Source: Anticarsia gemmatalis (taxonomy: Eukaryota; Arthropoda; Insecta; Lepidoptera; Erebidae). From it: a DNA stretch of 64,000 bases. The stretch is from positions 12,460,501 through 12,524,500 of the forward strand of contig NC_134746.1 in the NCBI RefSeq assembly GCF_050436995.1, given 5' to 3'. The notes under the pieces are model-generated. The model was given only the letters and a program-made list of their open reading frames with translations. It was not told the DNA's origin and searched no databases. Positions 45,040-59,000 of the stretch are shown here, in pieces (within the stretch, counting starts at the first letter, position 1; each line of letters begins with the position of its first letter). The position numbers were made by a program, and so were the translations under genes.

Positions 45040-48000
45040 AACTCTAAACAAACTTTGATGAATTCCATGAATTAAATAAAGTTGTGCCATTTCCAACTAA
45101 GGGACGTAGGTAATGTTTTGAAGAACAATACATTCTCAAGTCATGCGCGACAATACAATTATATTGTAGTATCTATTCAAGTTATTTCACTAGCGTTTTG
45201 CTCTCAGAATATGACTGCTATCTAAATAACAATGAATGTTATAGTTTCACTCATAACTGTATTACAACTATAGAACTTCAACATCAGAGTTCAGACATAC
45301 TATTCTTCTCTGATTGTTTACCGCGCCGCTCTGTGCTATTAATCCTAATCCACACAATTAACGGTATACTTAAAACTTAAACAGTGATTACTAGTTTCCC
45401 AGAATGTGGTCTACCGTCTGCAGTAAACATTTCAAAACATCGGAATATCCTAGATTCAGAGATAAGAAAGAACAGTTTAATTCTATACACAATCTTCACG
45501 CCGTGTTCGCCTATACGGAGCGGGTGAATACTAATGTGAGTCGGACATACCGCTTGGTATTCGATGCATCTCCACACGATTTCTGTGGTCGGGACCAACT
45601 CGGGACATTTTGAATATTGATCAACCTTCCATACTGACACTTTACAGTTTAGAAAGGGACAATATGTGTATAAATTCCACATTTTGGGGGAAAGTTCTTT
45701 AAAGTTTGTAAATTGTTACTCACTTTGTATGCGGCTTGTGGGTGCGCGAGACAATTCAACTTAAATTTGCTTTGTGATTCGATTTTATATTGCGTGTTTT
45801 ATAAATATTTTGTTTATTTACTCAGACGCTTGAGAAAAAGTGTTTAAATATGTTTTTTTATTATCTTCGTGAGTCAACACGACTACACAATAAACCTCGC
45901 ACCGAAGCCCAAGCGCGCTTTTTTAACCTGACTATACACTAGACTTAAAATAAGCTAGAATCTATTTTTACAGTAAAGAATACCACTAAACTGTATACAT
46001 GTCTAATAGAAATCCGAAATCATCAAGCCTAAAAGCCAAATACGTATTTGTTCGAATTCTCACTTCCCCACAAAAGCAGTGTAGCCATGTTGTCAACCTA
46101 ACGGCTAATGTTATGCACACAACGGATCAAATATTGTTTGAAATCACAAATGGTATCCGTAGTCGTTTTGCAAGTTAACTCGTTTAGATACACGGTTATC
46201 TGAGTTCAAAGGTTTCTGAAAGCATTCAGTAATTCATTCTCATTTTATTACCTGAATATTAATGTTTCCGTTTGTTTAGTGTGATTTAATTTCAGTTGGA
46301 TATTTAATTTGTATTTTGTTGTTATAAATATGAAACCGTTAATCTTAATTGGATCATTTTTATTTTATTTTAGGAAAAGATACCACGATGCTGTGAATGT
46401 TTATGAGAATGTATTTAACGAACCATATTGCGATTTTTGCATCATAAAAAATCTGCGACAACAATAACTATCGCATTCAAAGCGGCTGCTGTTCAAACAG
46501 CCGCACCCTTATCACCCCTATTTTATTCACACAATCACATGCATACATGTAGCACACATGTCGCCATGTTGACCAAACAGACACTCGGTCTCAATTCTAT
46601 AAACATGGGCCAATTAATTATCAATTGTCCGGCTACCATCGCCAGCCGCATCGGGTCACTGGACACTCTTGTCACTTATAAATCTCAACTAAAACACACC
46701 CTATATGACCAATTTCAGTTTAATCTACATCATTTGCATCTCTCACACGCAACTATTTAACTTTCAACCTTGTTTCTGACATCATAAGTCTGAATTTACA
46801 TTGTGCTTACGGTCAATCGAGTGTCCGACGACAAGAAATTGTTCTGCGAATCGCCTTTACTTATTTGTAACGTTGGGAGTCTGAGAAACATTGAATATTT
46901 GAACAGTTCCAACGCTTCAACGTTTGTTTTTGTTAAGCAATACTTGTTTATTACACCTGTTTAGTTTGGGAGATTAGCACTAAAGTTACTGCCATAATTT
47001 TGAAGTAATTGCGCAATATTTGTAAATATCGTTATTAGTTAGAATGCACCAAGCTGCTAGTTTTATCGAATACGCCTCATATTTGATCAATCATTTGACG
47101 AGATAACATTGATTGTATTTAGCAGCTGCGCATTAAATACCAAAACTTAATGTCAAACTTCAATTCTGTAAAGGAGTGCCATATCAAATTACACTCTGCA
47201 CACAAACACTAATTTTCATAAACTGTCAGGCTTCATATAAATCGGCTATAATTCTAGTTGCAGTTGCCAATTACGGTTGAACTTTTTTACAACATTGTCG
47301 ATTTCGTCAAATTGTAAATGGAGTTCAAACTGTCCATAAAAGTCCATGTTGTTTTGGACCACACACGGTCTAGTGTTTACTGTATTGCTAATTAGCCGTT
47401 TATGGGCATGAGACACTAGCTGTCAAGTCTTTCGCGACATAATGCCGCTATTCTGATGGAAATGACTAGAGAACTGTTTAAAGTTTATGCTTTGACATAT
47501 CTTTTGACGAGAATGTTGAGTCGGTGAGAGTTTACCGCTAAAGGGTTTAGCTTTTAGTTGCATTTAGATTACGTTTAAACTGTATTGCTTATTAATTCGG
47601 AGACATCCTGCTTTGGGCGAAGAAGACCTTTTCTGTCTTTCCGTTGCCTTTCATTAACTACTGGAATAAAACTGGGTTTTTACTTATCTAATAAACGCTG
47701 AAAACAAGTTGTGTATAGTAACTTTTAGCATCATTAAGCTTTTAAGTCTTGCATGCCTTAATGCCTGAGTTTCTTTAGCAGTTACATACGCTGATATTGT
47801 CTGCTAGAAATTACGCATGGAATATAAGTCCATACTAGCTATACCATAAACTGTCCTAATAAATTCTAGTTTCTTAGTTATTGATACAGGAAAGAGTTGT
47901 AAAATTAATCAGTTTACTCTTCACGGTAGGTAAAATGTATCTACCGTCGTAAAGTAATCAGAATTACAACTTAATTGTGTTTTATAAAGCACTGCTCTTG

Positions 48001-49661
48001 TACCACGTATAAATTTGTACAGCTTGTTAAACTTACAATGAAGGTTGTTATGTAAAAGAAGAAAATGAGAGCGTTTTAATAGTTAAGACTGGCCATTGGT
48101 TATAAATTCTCAAAGACATCAACTGCTTGTAACTTATAGAACTTAATGTACTTGGATAGACGCTATAACTAACCTGAAATATAGCTACCTAGCTTAATTT
48201 TTCGCATTGCCTAAGTAGTGTTAAATATTACATGGGAATGGATCTTAATTATACCTTTTATCTTGTTACACTAGAAGTGGTTGCACGATGAACGAAAAAT
48301 GTGTATGTTCAAAAATAATTTCTGTGGTGTGTGTGTTTTTTACGACGTTATTAAGCCATGACTAAGATCCGTCTTTGTTTTCTCACATGTTTAAAAGCGA
48401 ACTATTGTGATTCAAGTAAGCTTCTGCCAATAAAAAGCTCGTCATAAATCGTAAGCTATCAGCGTCTTGCCAACAAACTTGAAAAACATTGTCTCTGGGA
48501 AACATTAAAACCTGCAAGAACACAGGGACGCAGAGTATTTATAGGTTTTGATCTGCAGGTCGCTTTTACAAAAATCAGACGACTCATCAATTGTAATTAC
48601 ACGAAAAAAAGAAAAAGAAATGAAAATTTACCCACATTTTCCTTGGATTCGGTAAATTCTTTTGTTTCGGTTTTGCAAACAAGTTGTTACCTAGGTGTCA
48701 TATTAATATTATTTATAACCATTTTTGTTTAGTTGCAAATAATCAATCGAGTTCACCACCCGACCGTTTTTGGTATAAAAATATGTTCAATAAAAAATCG
48801 AAAAACTATGGAAAATATACCTAGTTTTTTTCACATCCTTTCTTATAGTTTTGAATGCAAGACCCCTTTTTGAACTAAACGAGGTGCAATATCTAACCGG
48901 AGTTATCTACACGTATTGTTTGCACACAAACAGTGCGCCGGCGCAGCTTGCTCAAACACACTGTGTTTGGACCTCACCTATGTTTTCTAGGGCTGTCGTA
49001 GAACATTTGGAGTGGCTTTTTTTGTGCCTTTTGGTTGGATGTTTGTGCTTTTTTGGCAGTGTAGTGATTTAGTTGACTGCTTAGTAGTGCTTAGAATAAG
49101 AAAATTACCTCAATTGAAGTGGTTCAACAACTTTTTCATTTGAGAAAAGCTACTTAGTATTTAGAATACAAAGCAAGAAAAATACTAACCCAGTTAGTAG
49201 GTTTTGCATTGCATTTTGCATGATCAGTTGGTTTTGTACCTGAATGTGTTCTACAGGATTGTTTTCCTCGATAGTATATTTAAATATTTTTTTCGATAAG
49301 GATTTTAGTTAGCGACAGCCCTGGTTGTTAAGCTAGTGATGTGAACCTAGTGAGGACGAGTGTCAGTGATAAATCTCTTTGAACGATTTATGATTTATAT
49401 ATTTTTCGTCACATGTCAGACCTGTCATTGCTTTTTATAACGCTTATAATAAAGGCAGTCTAAATATCTAAGGTGAATACACAAAGAATATTTTAAACTA
49501 ACCAGACGCATAATTATTCTTTTATTTTTTGCGCCTAGATCATTATTTCATCGCGGTGATTAGCGCTTATTTTCAACAAATAAACAGTAATATTGTGAAG
49601 TAACTGGAAAAAAATAAACAATAGGAGACTTTCGCATGAGAAACCGGCATTTCCCATACAA

Positions 49662-49679
49662 TACTGCGCATGCGCAGTA
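49662..49679. promoter_or_regulatory. Palindromic NRF-1-type site
   Basis: TACTGCGCATGCGCAGTA is a perfect palindrome containing TGCGCATGCGCA, the consensus for NRF-1 (Drosophila ewg). It is isolated within AT-rich intronic DNA, so it may be a regulatory site, but a chance or transposon origin is possible. Confidence 0.35.
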
Positions 49680-52317
49680 AAAAGTTGTCCCAGCCTTATT
49701 GGTGACGTGGAAAACCTCAAAACAATTATTTTACATAATGTGCCCGCATGCTTGAAACTTCAAACTGTGAGAATGTCTAGAATTTAAACAAAATAAAAAT
49801 GTCCCTTTCGTCTTACGCCTTTTTATCTGAGCACTTATCCGGTCTTCATAAGGTTTAACCGCATTGCTTGTTGGTATCTTCGATTTGCATCTTTACAAAT
49901 CATTCTTAGATTCTCGTTCAATATTAACAATATGGAAGGGGTATGATTCTAACCATACATCAGAATTCATTCATTCATAAGCCCAAAAACGACAGCCATT
50001 CTAAACCTTATCCCATTCAAATAAAGGTTATCAACTGTGGTACATTAAACGCGTTATATTCTAGTGTTTACATAGTGCATGCATATGCTAGCGGTTATCG
50101 GCCCGTCCGCCCGTTTGCTTAAATAATAAGCCTGCGCCTGCGCCGATGTCACGAACTCCAAACATAGCCTCGGGCTAAGCGAGTTTCGTCGGGATACAAA
50201 AATGAAAAAGTGTTAAAATGTTCGAGGAGAATGAAAAAAATATAACATGAAAATCATCTTTCGAAAAAAGTGTGAGGTCTCCAATTTTTTGGCTTGTTTT
50301 GAGTTTTATTGTGGACTGTTTTTCTAGTATTTAAAGTAGAGTTGAGATGTCACTTGAATGTTGTTGAAGGATCCTAAAAAAACAAGTTTTAAGCTTATTA
50401 CATCTCTTTCTAAAACATAAAATCGAGGTAAAAAGTTGACTTTTAGACTGGTCGCTAAACAACACCAAAAAGTACGAAACTCTCCTTCCTTCAATTTTAA
50501 AAAGATTAGTTTCAAATCCAAATAACTAAAGGAGTAGTACGAAAGTATACTTGCGTACCTGAAAATATTATGAAAATGAGTAAAAGATACTCAGTCCCTC
50601 ACACACATCTCATGTAAAGAAAGAAGATATTCTCATAATTTATTCTGATTGTTCATTCAAAGATACAACTGTCTCCTAAGCGTATTTATTTAAGATAAGT
50701 TCATTTTAAAAGCCTGACTGTTTGAAACTTGATAATTTTACTAAAACTTGATGTAAATATATCGGCTATTACCTTTTATTTGTACGTTTTGGTGCTCAAC
50801 AGTCGAAAACCAAAGGGTTGTCGGTTCCCGTATCGAATATCGACGCTCCCACAGTTTCACCGACTAACGGATTACTAAATATCACAAAGTAACTTTTTGA
50901 AAACTTGTTAGTATAATATTAGCTTACTTTTTATTTAAAGCGCTATTTTAACTTTTAAAATGTACAAATACTACGAATTTAAGAAGTGTTAAGCTATATT
51001 AGGGTTTATATATTATATAGGAGCTCGGATGCTTTTCCTTCAGCTTAAGACTAAGATAAAATAGACCACATGATATAAAGATAGAAAAAAAAACTTGATA
51101 CTTCTTTGAGCGCGAATTGTCCATCAAAAAAGGTAAGGTCTCCATAACTACCAATTAGCTTACCTTAATTACTCTATTACCTAAAAAAAATTGAGTTACG
51201 GGTCAAAAACCTTTTATAAGTTACGAATTTCTATTCCATACCAATACTCCCATATTTTCTGAATATAAATAATAAAACGGGCAACTATTAGTGCATTTTA
51301 TCGATCGTACGTCAACCGAATAACAGATTATAAATTAATTAAATATTTTTCTTTTGTCCTATTGCTCGCCTTTCATCGTTATCATATTTTAATCTAAAGT
51401 TTCGGTCTCTTTGAAAATTAATAACACTACGTGCAGTGCATATTTTTTCTACACTTTTTGTTCTAAAAACCACCTGTGACCGTCCAATCAATATATTTCA
51501 CACATCAGTAGTCGTAATTCAGTTTTTTAAACGTTAATTATAAATAGTTTGCGTGGGACCCGATTGCTAATAGATTATTTAGGTATTTGAAATGCTTTTC
51601 AATGATTACACGTGATCCTACAAGTTCTTATCATCATATTTTTACGAATAACCATGACATGGCTAACAATCATCCTCAGATTTTTTATTGTTCAGTTTAT
51701 CATACTTGACGGCAATGATTTTACTAAAATGGTTTAGTATTTCAATATACACTACTATAATACTGCATACAATGTACTTAAAACCATGATTTTCTCATTT
51801 ATGTCACTTAATGTTGCTTAAAATATTTAAAAAATCACTACACTTTTGACACTGGTCTATACTATACATACTTATCATTTTTTCGGAATGCACCAGTCTT
51901 ATTTTTTTTTTCTTTTGTCTGTCTGTCTGTCAATTGTAGATGTTTGTTATTGCCTAATAGCTGTAACTGGATGGATCAGACGTATCGTGAAAGTATTTAT
52001 CTTGATCTTGAGTTATGGCAATCACTGTCTGGGATCTAACTACAACTGGTATTTAGCCACTAAGGCGTTTAAACCACTCTCAAATCTAAGATAGCTCTCG
52101 ATGAAATCGAAAGACAAACTAAGCTTTTGCTAACAAAATCTTGTTTGAAGCTGCATTCTTCTGAAGATAGGTATAATAGTTTAACTATTCTTATATGAGG
52201 TTAAATACAATCTTCAACTAGGTTTTTATTCTGCTTTGCTTATCGTTAGTCTGGCCATAGTTGCAAGTAGACTGAAAACGTTCTAACTAAAGGTTTTTTT
52301 TAAACTAATTATATTAT

Positions 52318-52375
52318 TATCCTAATGCTGGGCAAGAGTCTCCTCCCGAATTGAGAATGGGGTTAGACCTTAAGT
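52318..52375 (+). repeat. 'GCTGGGCAAGAGTCTCC' repeat fragment
   Basis: ATGCTGGGCAAGAGTCTCCT followed by CCCGAATTGAGAATGGGG is a diverged member of the family seen at 37513 and 38009. Confidence 0.5.
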
Positions 52376-55300
52376 CCAAAAGTACTAGGTACTTACTGTT
52401 TTTAATGAATACGGGTCTTAATATATTGTAAAGTATTTAAAACCTAGCATACTAATTGATATATGTACCAGTTTAATTTATCTATAAACGTCATACTAAC
52501 TTATTATTTTAAATTATAGACTAGTATTCTAATAACTTCCTGCTATGCCGTTGTTGTGTGAATCAGTTTTCCGATCGTTATATTAATTCAAGTTGCTTAT
52601 ATCTTAGTTATTGATCGGTAAACGGTATCAAGCGAATAGCGGAAAAATCTTTTATACTTAGCTTAGTAATATGGTAAGCTTTCTGTACTTTAAATCCTAG
52701 CCATTGTGATGATCAAATTTTTGTTTTCAAGGTACCATAAGACTATGAGAGAGATAAAACCAAGCTTCTTTCTTAATTTATTTTATTGCATGGTAGACTA
52801 AAACAACTAAAAGCTTGTTCCTAAATTTCCATTTACATTTATGTCTCTATTCCAAAGCTGTGAACACACTCACTTGTACCTACACAAGGTACACCTCATA
52901 CATCTTCTAGTGAAATAAATCACTCCACAAAATAACAGCCACTTAAGACAGTGTGGAATTTCTGACCACACATAATTGATTTTAAATTATTCCGAAGTAC
53001 ATTGTGCGGTGTAGATATACGTGTAAAGCATTAGGATGGCCCCAGATAAACTGTCGGTGTAATCCAACCTTTAGATTCGGTTTTATAGTCGTATCCACAA
53101 TGTATACTCAGATTAAGTTTTATGAAGCACCTCTTGGTTCGCTTAAAATATTTATTTGTACACTGGCGGACAAGTTAAAGTACCACACTTGTAGTAAAAT
53201 AAAAATATGGAAAATGTTAATATGACGCAAAATTTTTTAAGTCTATTTTTCGTACTACTATAAATATACCTATATGTGAATTACCTACGATATAATACAA
53301 TATTGTGTTTTATAGATAAACTTAGTTACGTAAAATATTCAAATTAGGTACTTACCTAAGTAAAGTTTTTAAATCACCCTCGTATTGAGATCAAGTTTTT
53401 AAAACAGTTTTGTCTTAACAATCATTAGCGTGAAAGTCGGTGCATTACTCGTCCTCATCATTAATCAACTCTTACAAATCTATTATTTCATGTACCACAT
53501 CTTTTGTTTAAGATACATTAGATCTAAAACTCATTTGGGAACTATTCTTCCTTGTTGAAGCTTCCATAACGACTAATGCCAGTTAGCAACAATAGGTCGG
53601 TTTTCGTGCCACCTGAATCACGGAGACGCTTCACTCGAGGGTCATAAAAAGTAATCGTTTGAGTACCTATTAAAGCAGTTACTTTTCGACTAACTTAACG
53701 ATAATTACTTTAGCTAATTGTCAACCAAAAAATGGCTGCCTTCGAGCTTTTAAAAAATAAAATGGTATTGATATAGTAATTGTTTACCAAAACTGGAAAC
53801 TTTTTTCAAACAACTCATAGTGGTGGATATTTTTCTCGGCCTCAAGTGTTTCGACTAATTTGTAGGTAAATTTAATTCAAATTTTGGTGTGAATTAGCTT
53901 GTATCTAACACTGATATGTATGTATCGTCACAGATGTATTTATGGGCCGGTCACAAAGTCACAATGTTAAAACGAACGAATTTTCAGAACGTGTGAAAAT
54001 GTCACACTTAAGTTAAATAGTACATATTTTATGATATACAAAATATAGTTTTGTAGTTTTCGATAGGTAGTTAATTCAGTTCAGGATTTGATTCAAAAAC
54101 TTACAAAGTCGGCAGCTCATTCTGCGTAACTTTCTTAGGTAGCAGTCAAAGGCTTCTCTTCCTTTCTGTTCGATTTTAAAGGCAGTTTATTCATAAAAAA
54201 GAAGAAAGTTAATTAATATTTGCACAAAACTATCTTTGTTTGTTTGTAGCTTCACAAGTCGTGTTGTTCACATTTAAACAAATACGATTAGTGGTGAAGA
54301 TAAGCCGCGATTGCTCATGATGGATTATCAGTGACCTTTCATTGTTTTGCTCCGGTCATCGGTAGCCGGTTAACGGTAAATCACTATCAACGAGAGAAAC
54401 TTAAGTATGATATTGTAATGAGGAGAAAATGGCGATTGAAGAGATTAAATTGATTTATCAAAATTATTCCTCGTTAGGTTTTTGTAGTATTACAATTTAT
54501 CAAACAAATTGATGGTAGAATTCTTTAAAATTGCGAACCATGAAGTTTGCTTTTAGTTGCTAATTTTGTCATTTATATAACCGCAGTATTTCAAAGATGT
54601 GTTTAAAATACAGATCTTATAAACACACATGTGAAATCTAACCGCTCGTTCGTGAAAACATTCGCAGAATGGTCCCAAATATGAGTCACGCACCAAGTGA
54701 TTAGCGTTCACGATGTCAATCCACAGGTGTTATAAGGTCACAGACAGTCTGAGACGGTAATTGGATTACGGAATGCTTAAACAACTGGTGCGTGATGTCT
54801 GCTTGCAGCTAGTTGTCGCTCTATACTTGTTTGAGCCGTCACTTCGATTGTGTTTTGTGTCTCATAGACTGACTGCTCCGATCTCAGATTAGACGGATTA
54901 TACAAGGTGGGCCAGTTTCGTCTAGAGGTATTGAACTTTGGTAATTAATCAATACCCGCGAAGGCCGGTGAAAGACATCAAAACGTGGGTGTGAGAAATA
55001 AACGAGATCAAAAATTAAACGTGTGTTTATAAAATTGTCGGAGTTACGGCCGACAACCAGTTCCATTCACTTAATTCTTACGACTTCCGTGGAAATATCG
55101 CAGTTGGATGCATTCTCATTTGATCTCGGATCTTCGAGCGTCCCACAGATTTCGTCAGCTATCGGTTAATCTTATAAAACAAACAAAGGCGATCCAACAT
55201 TAAGAAACGTCAATTAATTTCATGTGAATATGATATTTTCGTAACGAGTTGCGCGCGCGCAGCTATAATGATGGGAGCGGCGCGCGCGTACAACTAAGGA

Positions 55301-55929
55301 AACGCTCGCAATAGTTGTGAGATCGTTTCGTGTCACACCTTTGTTGTGTTGATCCATATTGTTCTGATGTTTAGTAGACTCGACCCACATAAAATATCAA
55401 TTCAAGTTTGAAAATTGATGCTTTAATTTTTTGGACAATCCCAATGACCTCAATTCAAAAGCGTATTGAGCTTACTTGAGATAACATAATGTGGCACAAA
55501 CTTTAAAAAGGCGGTCACGCAATTCAAACCAAAACCACAGGCTTCAAAAGGCTCACAATATTTATATCATTCGTTTTACGACGCCCGATAACCGATAAAC
55601 ATAAAAGTAACGACACAAAATTGCCATATGTGATGTCAATGTGACACAAAGGACTACACAAATTGAATATGTGTCACACATATTTACTCTAAAATTTCGG
55701 CCTTGAGTTCGTTTCAGAAATAGAACAAACTATCAAATGTTATCATTATCAGGGTAGCACAAACATGTTTGCGGTGTCCGGCGGAAGTCGTCCGATAGGG
55801 TGGTTCAGGTTCGAACTTGTCTGTGCGGAAAGGCGCTCTCGGAAGCGGCCAGTATCGTACCGTGTGAACCACGCCGATAGCCGCGCGGCCGCACCCGAAA
55901 TGGTCACCATCTCGGTTTGTAACTATATA

Positions 55930-56091
55930 TGTTACTGTAAAAGCCCGAACTGTGGTAAATCCTAAGATTTTCCGGTAAAACATAAGATTTACCAACTCTC
56001 AATGGTAAAAGTCCGAACGTTCTTTTATTTCGAACTTTTACCACCATTTAATTGGTTAGGAGTTACCACAGTTCGGGCTTTTACAGTAACA
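55930..56091. mobile_element. Tc1/mariner-like MITE with TA target duplication
   Basis: A 162-bp element with ends TGTTACTGTAAAAGCCCGAA and its exact complement, perfect for at least 29 bp and continuing with one mismatch. It is flanked on both sides by TA (55928-55929 and 56092-56093). A nested inverted repeat (GGTAAAAGT...ACTTTTACC) fills the centre. The TA duplication indicates the Tc1/mariner superfamily. The high identity of the arms suggests a fairly recent insertion. Confidence 0.85.
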
Positions 56092-59000
56092 TAATACACT
56101 TATAAATGATTTAGTAAACTTATGTAATGCCTAGATGTCCTTGCGCAAGAGCTACACCGTTTTCTTCGTATCTTATTAAGATGAGATAGACAATGTAATT
56201 GTTTTTGTTCATACAGTTTCCCATGCGAAAATGATTCATAATATCGTGCTAGGCAAGAAGTTAACTCATTAACACACTATTTTTAATAATTATATTTAAT
56301 TTTAGTACCTGTATAAACAACAAAATAGTATTTACAATGTTTCAAATAAAATTATTTCAATTGAGAAACAAAGACTTTTGCAAAGTAAATCAGATATCGC
56401 ATTAACGAATTGTATTTCAAACCGACTAGGTACCTAGTTAAATATTCAATGGTTCCAAAAGTATGATAAACCTACCTTTATTGTGGAGTGACCTCGTATG
56501 TTCGAAAACCAGCGTCATTGGCCAACTGTGATCTAAATCGTCGCTTTAGTGAACGGTTCCGGATTTACATAGCTAATCGTATACAGCGCGTTTAGCGAAC
56601 GATATCATAGAATTAGATGGATTATGATTGATTTATTATGTTATACATAAATTATACTTCTTATTTATTAACTATACACGTGTAAAAAATCTTGCCGGCT
56701 AAGATTTTTTCCCAGGCGATCGTTCTTGTAAAAAAATCATGCACGACCTAAAATGTTACATTTTACTTGTTTTTAAAGCAGAGAAGATGACAAACAGATT
56801 AATGTCAGCTTGTTTTAAGTCCATTTGTGGTAAAAGCCCCAAAATCGTTTATCTCCATCCACAAAAATATTCCGTATACTCAATCTTCATCATTCAATTC
56901 AAATACAACTTCCTCCCAAAAAGTCAACATTGGAAGCTCTAAAATGTACTCAAAAAGTAACCACTATTGTTTAACGTGCTCTTCAATAAAGGATGTCGTT
57001 GGCTCTCTCGAATCCGGTAAAATGTTCCGTAAGATTCATTATACAAGTTTGTAAACAATGAAGGTCCATAAACTGGTGCACTTGTCTCAACTACCTGGGT
57101 ATTTTATTGTCTTAGACGTGGCAGAGGCTTAAGTGACTGCTATGAAAATGGCGGCTGACTACCATCGTTTATTATGCTGCTTGATCTTTTAATAGTAGTC
57201 TACCTGCAGTATCGCATAACGGGATTTAAGGTTTTAGTTAATAACTTCTCTTAGTTTTACTTGCCGAGCTTCTACACATACAATCAAGATCGTGTGGAAT
57301 CCAAAAAGGAAAAGCACAATGCAAGAACCTAAATGTTCTGCAAATGATACTAAAAGCAAACGATTTAAATGTGCCTTTAGCCGCTATCCTGGTGAAACAA
57401 TACCACTTAATTATACGGATTATCCTTCAGTTGCGTACTTGCATGTCGAGGTAATAACGGCATGAGTTTATACATCGACATCTGGTCCACGGCCCGGGCC
57501 GACTGACACGCGTAATTGCTTAAGTATTATAATGCTACCGAATCCAGAAGGCCCGTCGCCGTTGACGGCTAAATACCCATTTGCGGACCGTGAGACCATT
57601 TAAATCTCTTAGATTCTACATCTCCGCATCGGGAATTATCTTTAAGCTGTAGTCGAAAATCGCGTGATCACTCGCCGTTTCAACTCTGAGAAAACACGGC
57701 GACGTCCACAAGTATTATAGAAAAATGAAAATTATCCGACTATTTATCAAACTCTATAATTACGTCGGCGCGAATAATAAACCAAAATACATCATTTATA
57801 CGACAATTTAATGAATAAAATAACCTCCACGTGAGATTTCGACACACATAGTAATGGTTAATTATATAATACCCGAATATCGTGTCGGTAACCGCTGCTG
57901 TAATTAATGCCTCTAAACCTATTCCATGGCTCGTTTTTTGTCTGTCTGCTGATGATTTGTGCTGAGAATGTTCGTCGTCGGTGGCGGCACTACACGAACG
58001 CTGCGCATGCGATGTGCACGGTACTTGCGTAACACATGGGATCACAGCGTTTTATTATCTCTGATTATGTTCATTACATCCAAAATTATTGTTAGCAAAA
58101 GTAGTTCCATCTTTTCGGGTATGTTGCTATTCAAAACTAGTTTTATTATATTTGTCGTCTGTTGCAACAGTAAGGGATAAGGGACCGTTTACCTGCTCGT
58201 CTCCCTTCGCCCAAAGGCGTCGCACCCTCCGAGATTTGCGCCGGGTGCGCGGGCGCAGGTGCTCGACGCACGACGGTACTAACCGTCTATTTTACAAAAA
58301 CGACAAAAAGCCCTGGCCGGGAGCGATGGCAACCGTGTCATGTTATTCCGTCGGTTTATACCATAAAAAAGAACGGAGAATTTGGCCGTTTCCGCTTTCT
58401 CGGAACAGTGATTCACCTCGCGTGTGAGCCTACACTATGATTTATACACAGATTATTGTTTGCGGTCAAACTTGAATGTTTCAAGCGATTAAATAAATTT
58501 TGTTAGAACACGATTTTTAATATTCAACTTTAATAATGCATACTCGGTATGGATGCCGGCTAAGTCTTCTTAAAGTGTCTTTAAATTTATCATTTAGAGG
58601 GCGCTTTCACCGCCGTAAGTCACGCAACGGCTAGGCTAATAAATATTATCGTTTAATGATCGCAGGATATGAAAATATCTATTCCAATTGAAGAGGACTT
58701 CGTATGATATATGGGTATTTAACAATTCGTGCCTTTAGTAATGAAATCATTATTCAATGCTTTCCTTATATAGAACATCATTTACGTAGGCAAAGCTCTT
58801 TTGTAAACTATTATGAACTGCGTCTTAAAATAGAATGGTTGTTTAACCATCTAGCTGATAACGCTGTACTATGCACACATTGACTTGTGGCACAAGATAA
58901 GGAGCTTTTATATTTCCCCTTCAACCCGACAAGAAAACAACCATTGTTCCCATCCATAAAGTGCAAGTACAACCAATTGTTAATGACCATAAATATACAA

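Larger units (their letters stand above)
45040..55929 (+). other. Intronic AT-rich region
   Basis: About 10.9 kb. Short open frames (the longest about 110 codons near 46428) begin at non-ATG codons and have no recognisable family or codon preference. A repeat fragment lies at 52318-52375, a CTGT microsatellite at about 51917-51932, and a palindromic TACTGCGCATGCGCAGTA at about 49662-49679. Nothing else was supported. Confidence 0.5.

Noticed and set aside
46428..46760. 110-codon plus-strand open frame after a possible acceptor at about 46373
   Set aside because: Starts at TTG with an in-frame stop 12 nt upstream, so it cannot be entered from that acceptor; the sequence is not recognisable.
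58089..58427. 112-codon plus-strand open frame in a GC-rich block
   Set aside because: GC-rich sequence lowers stop frequency; there is no homology, no initiator context and no splice sites consistent with a gene.
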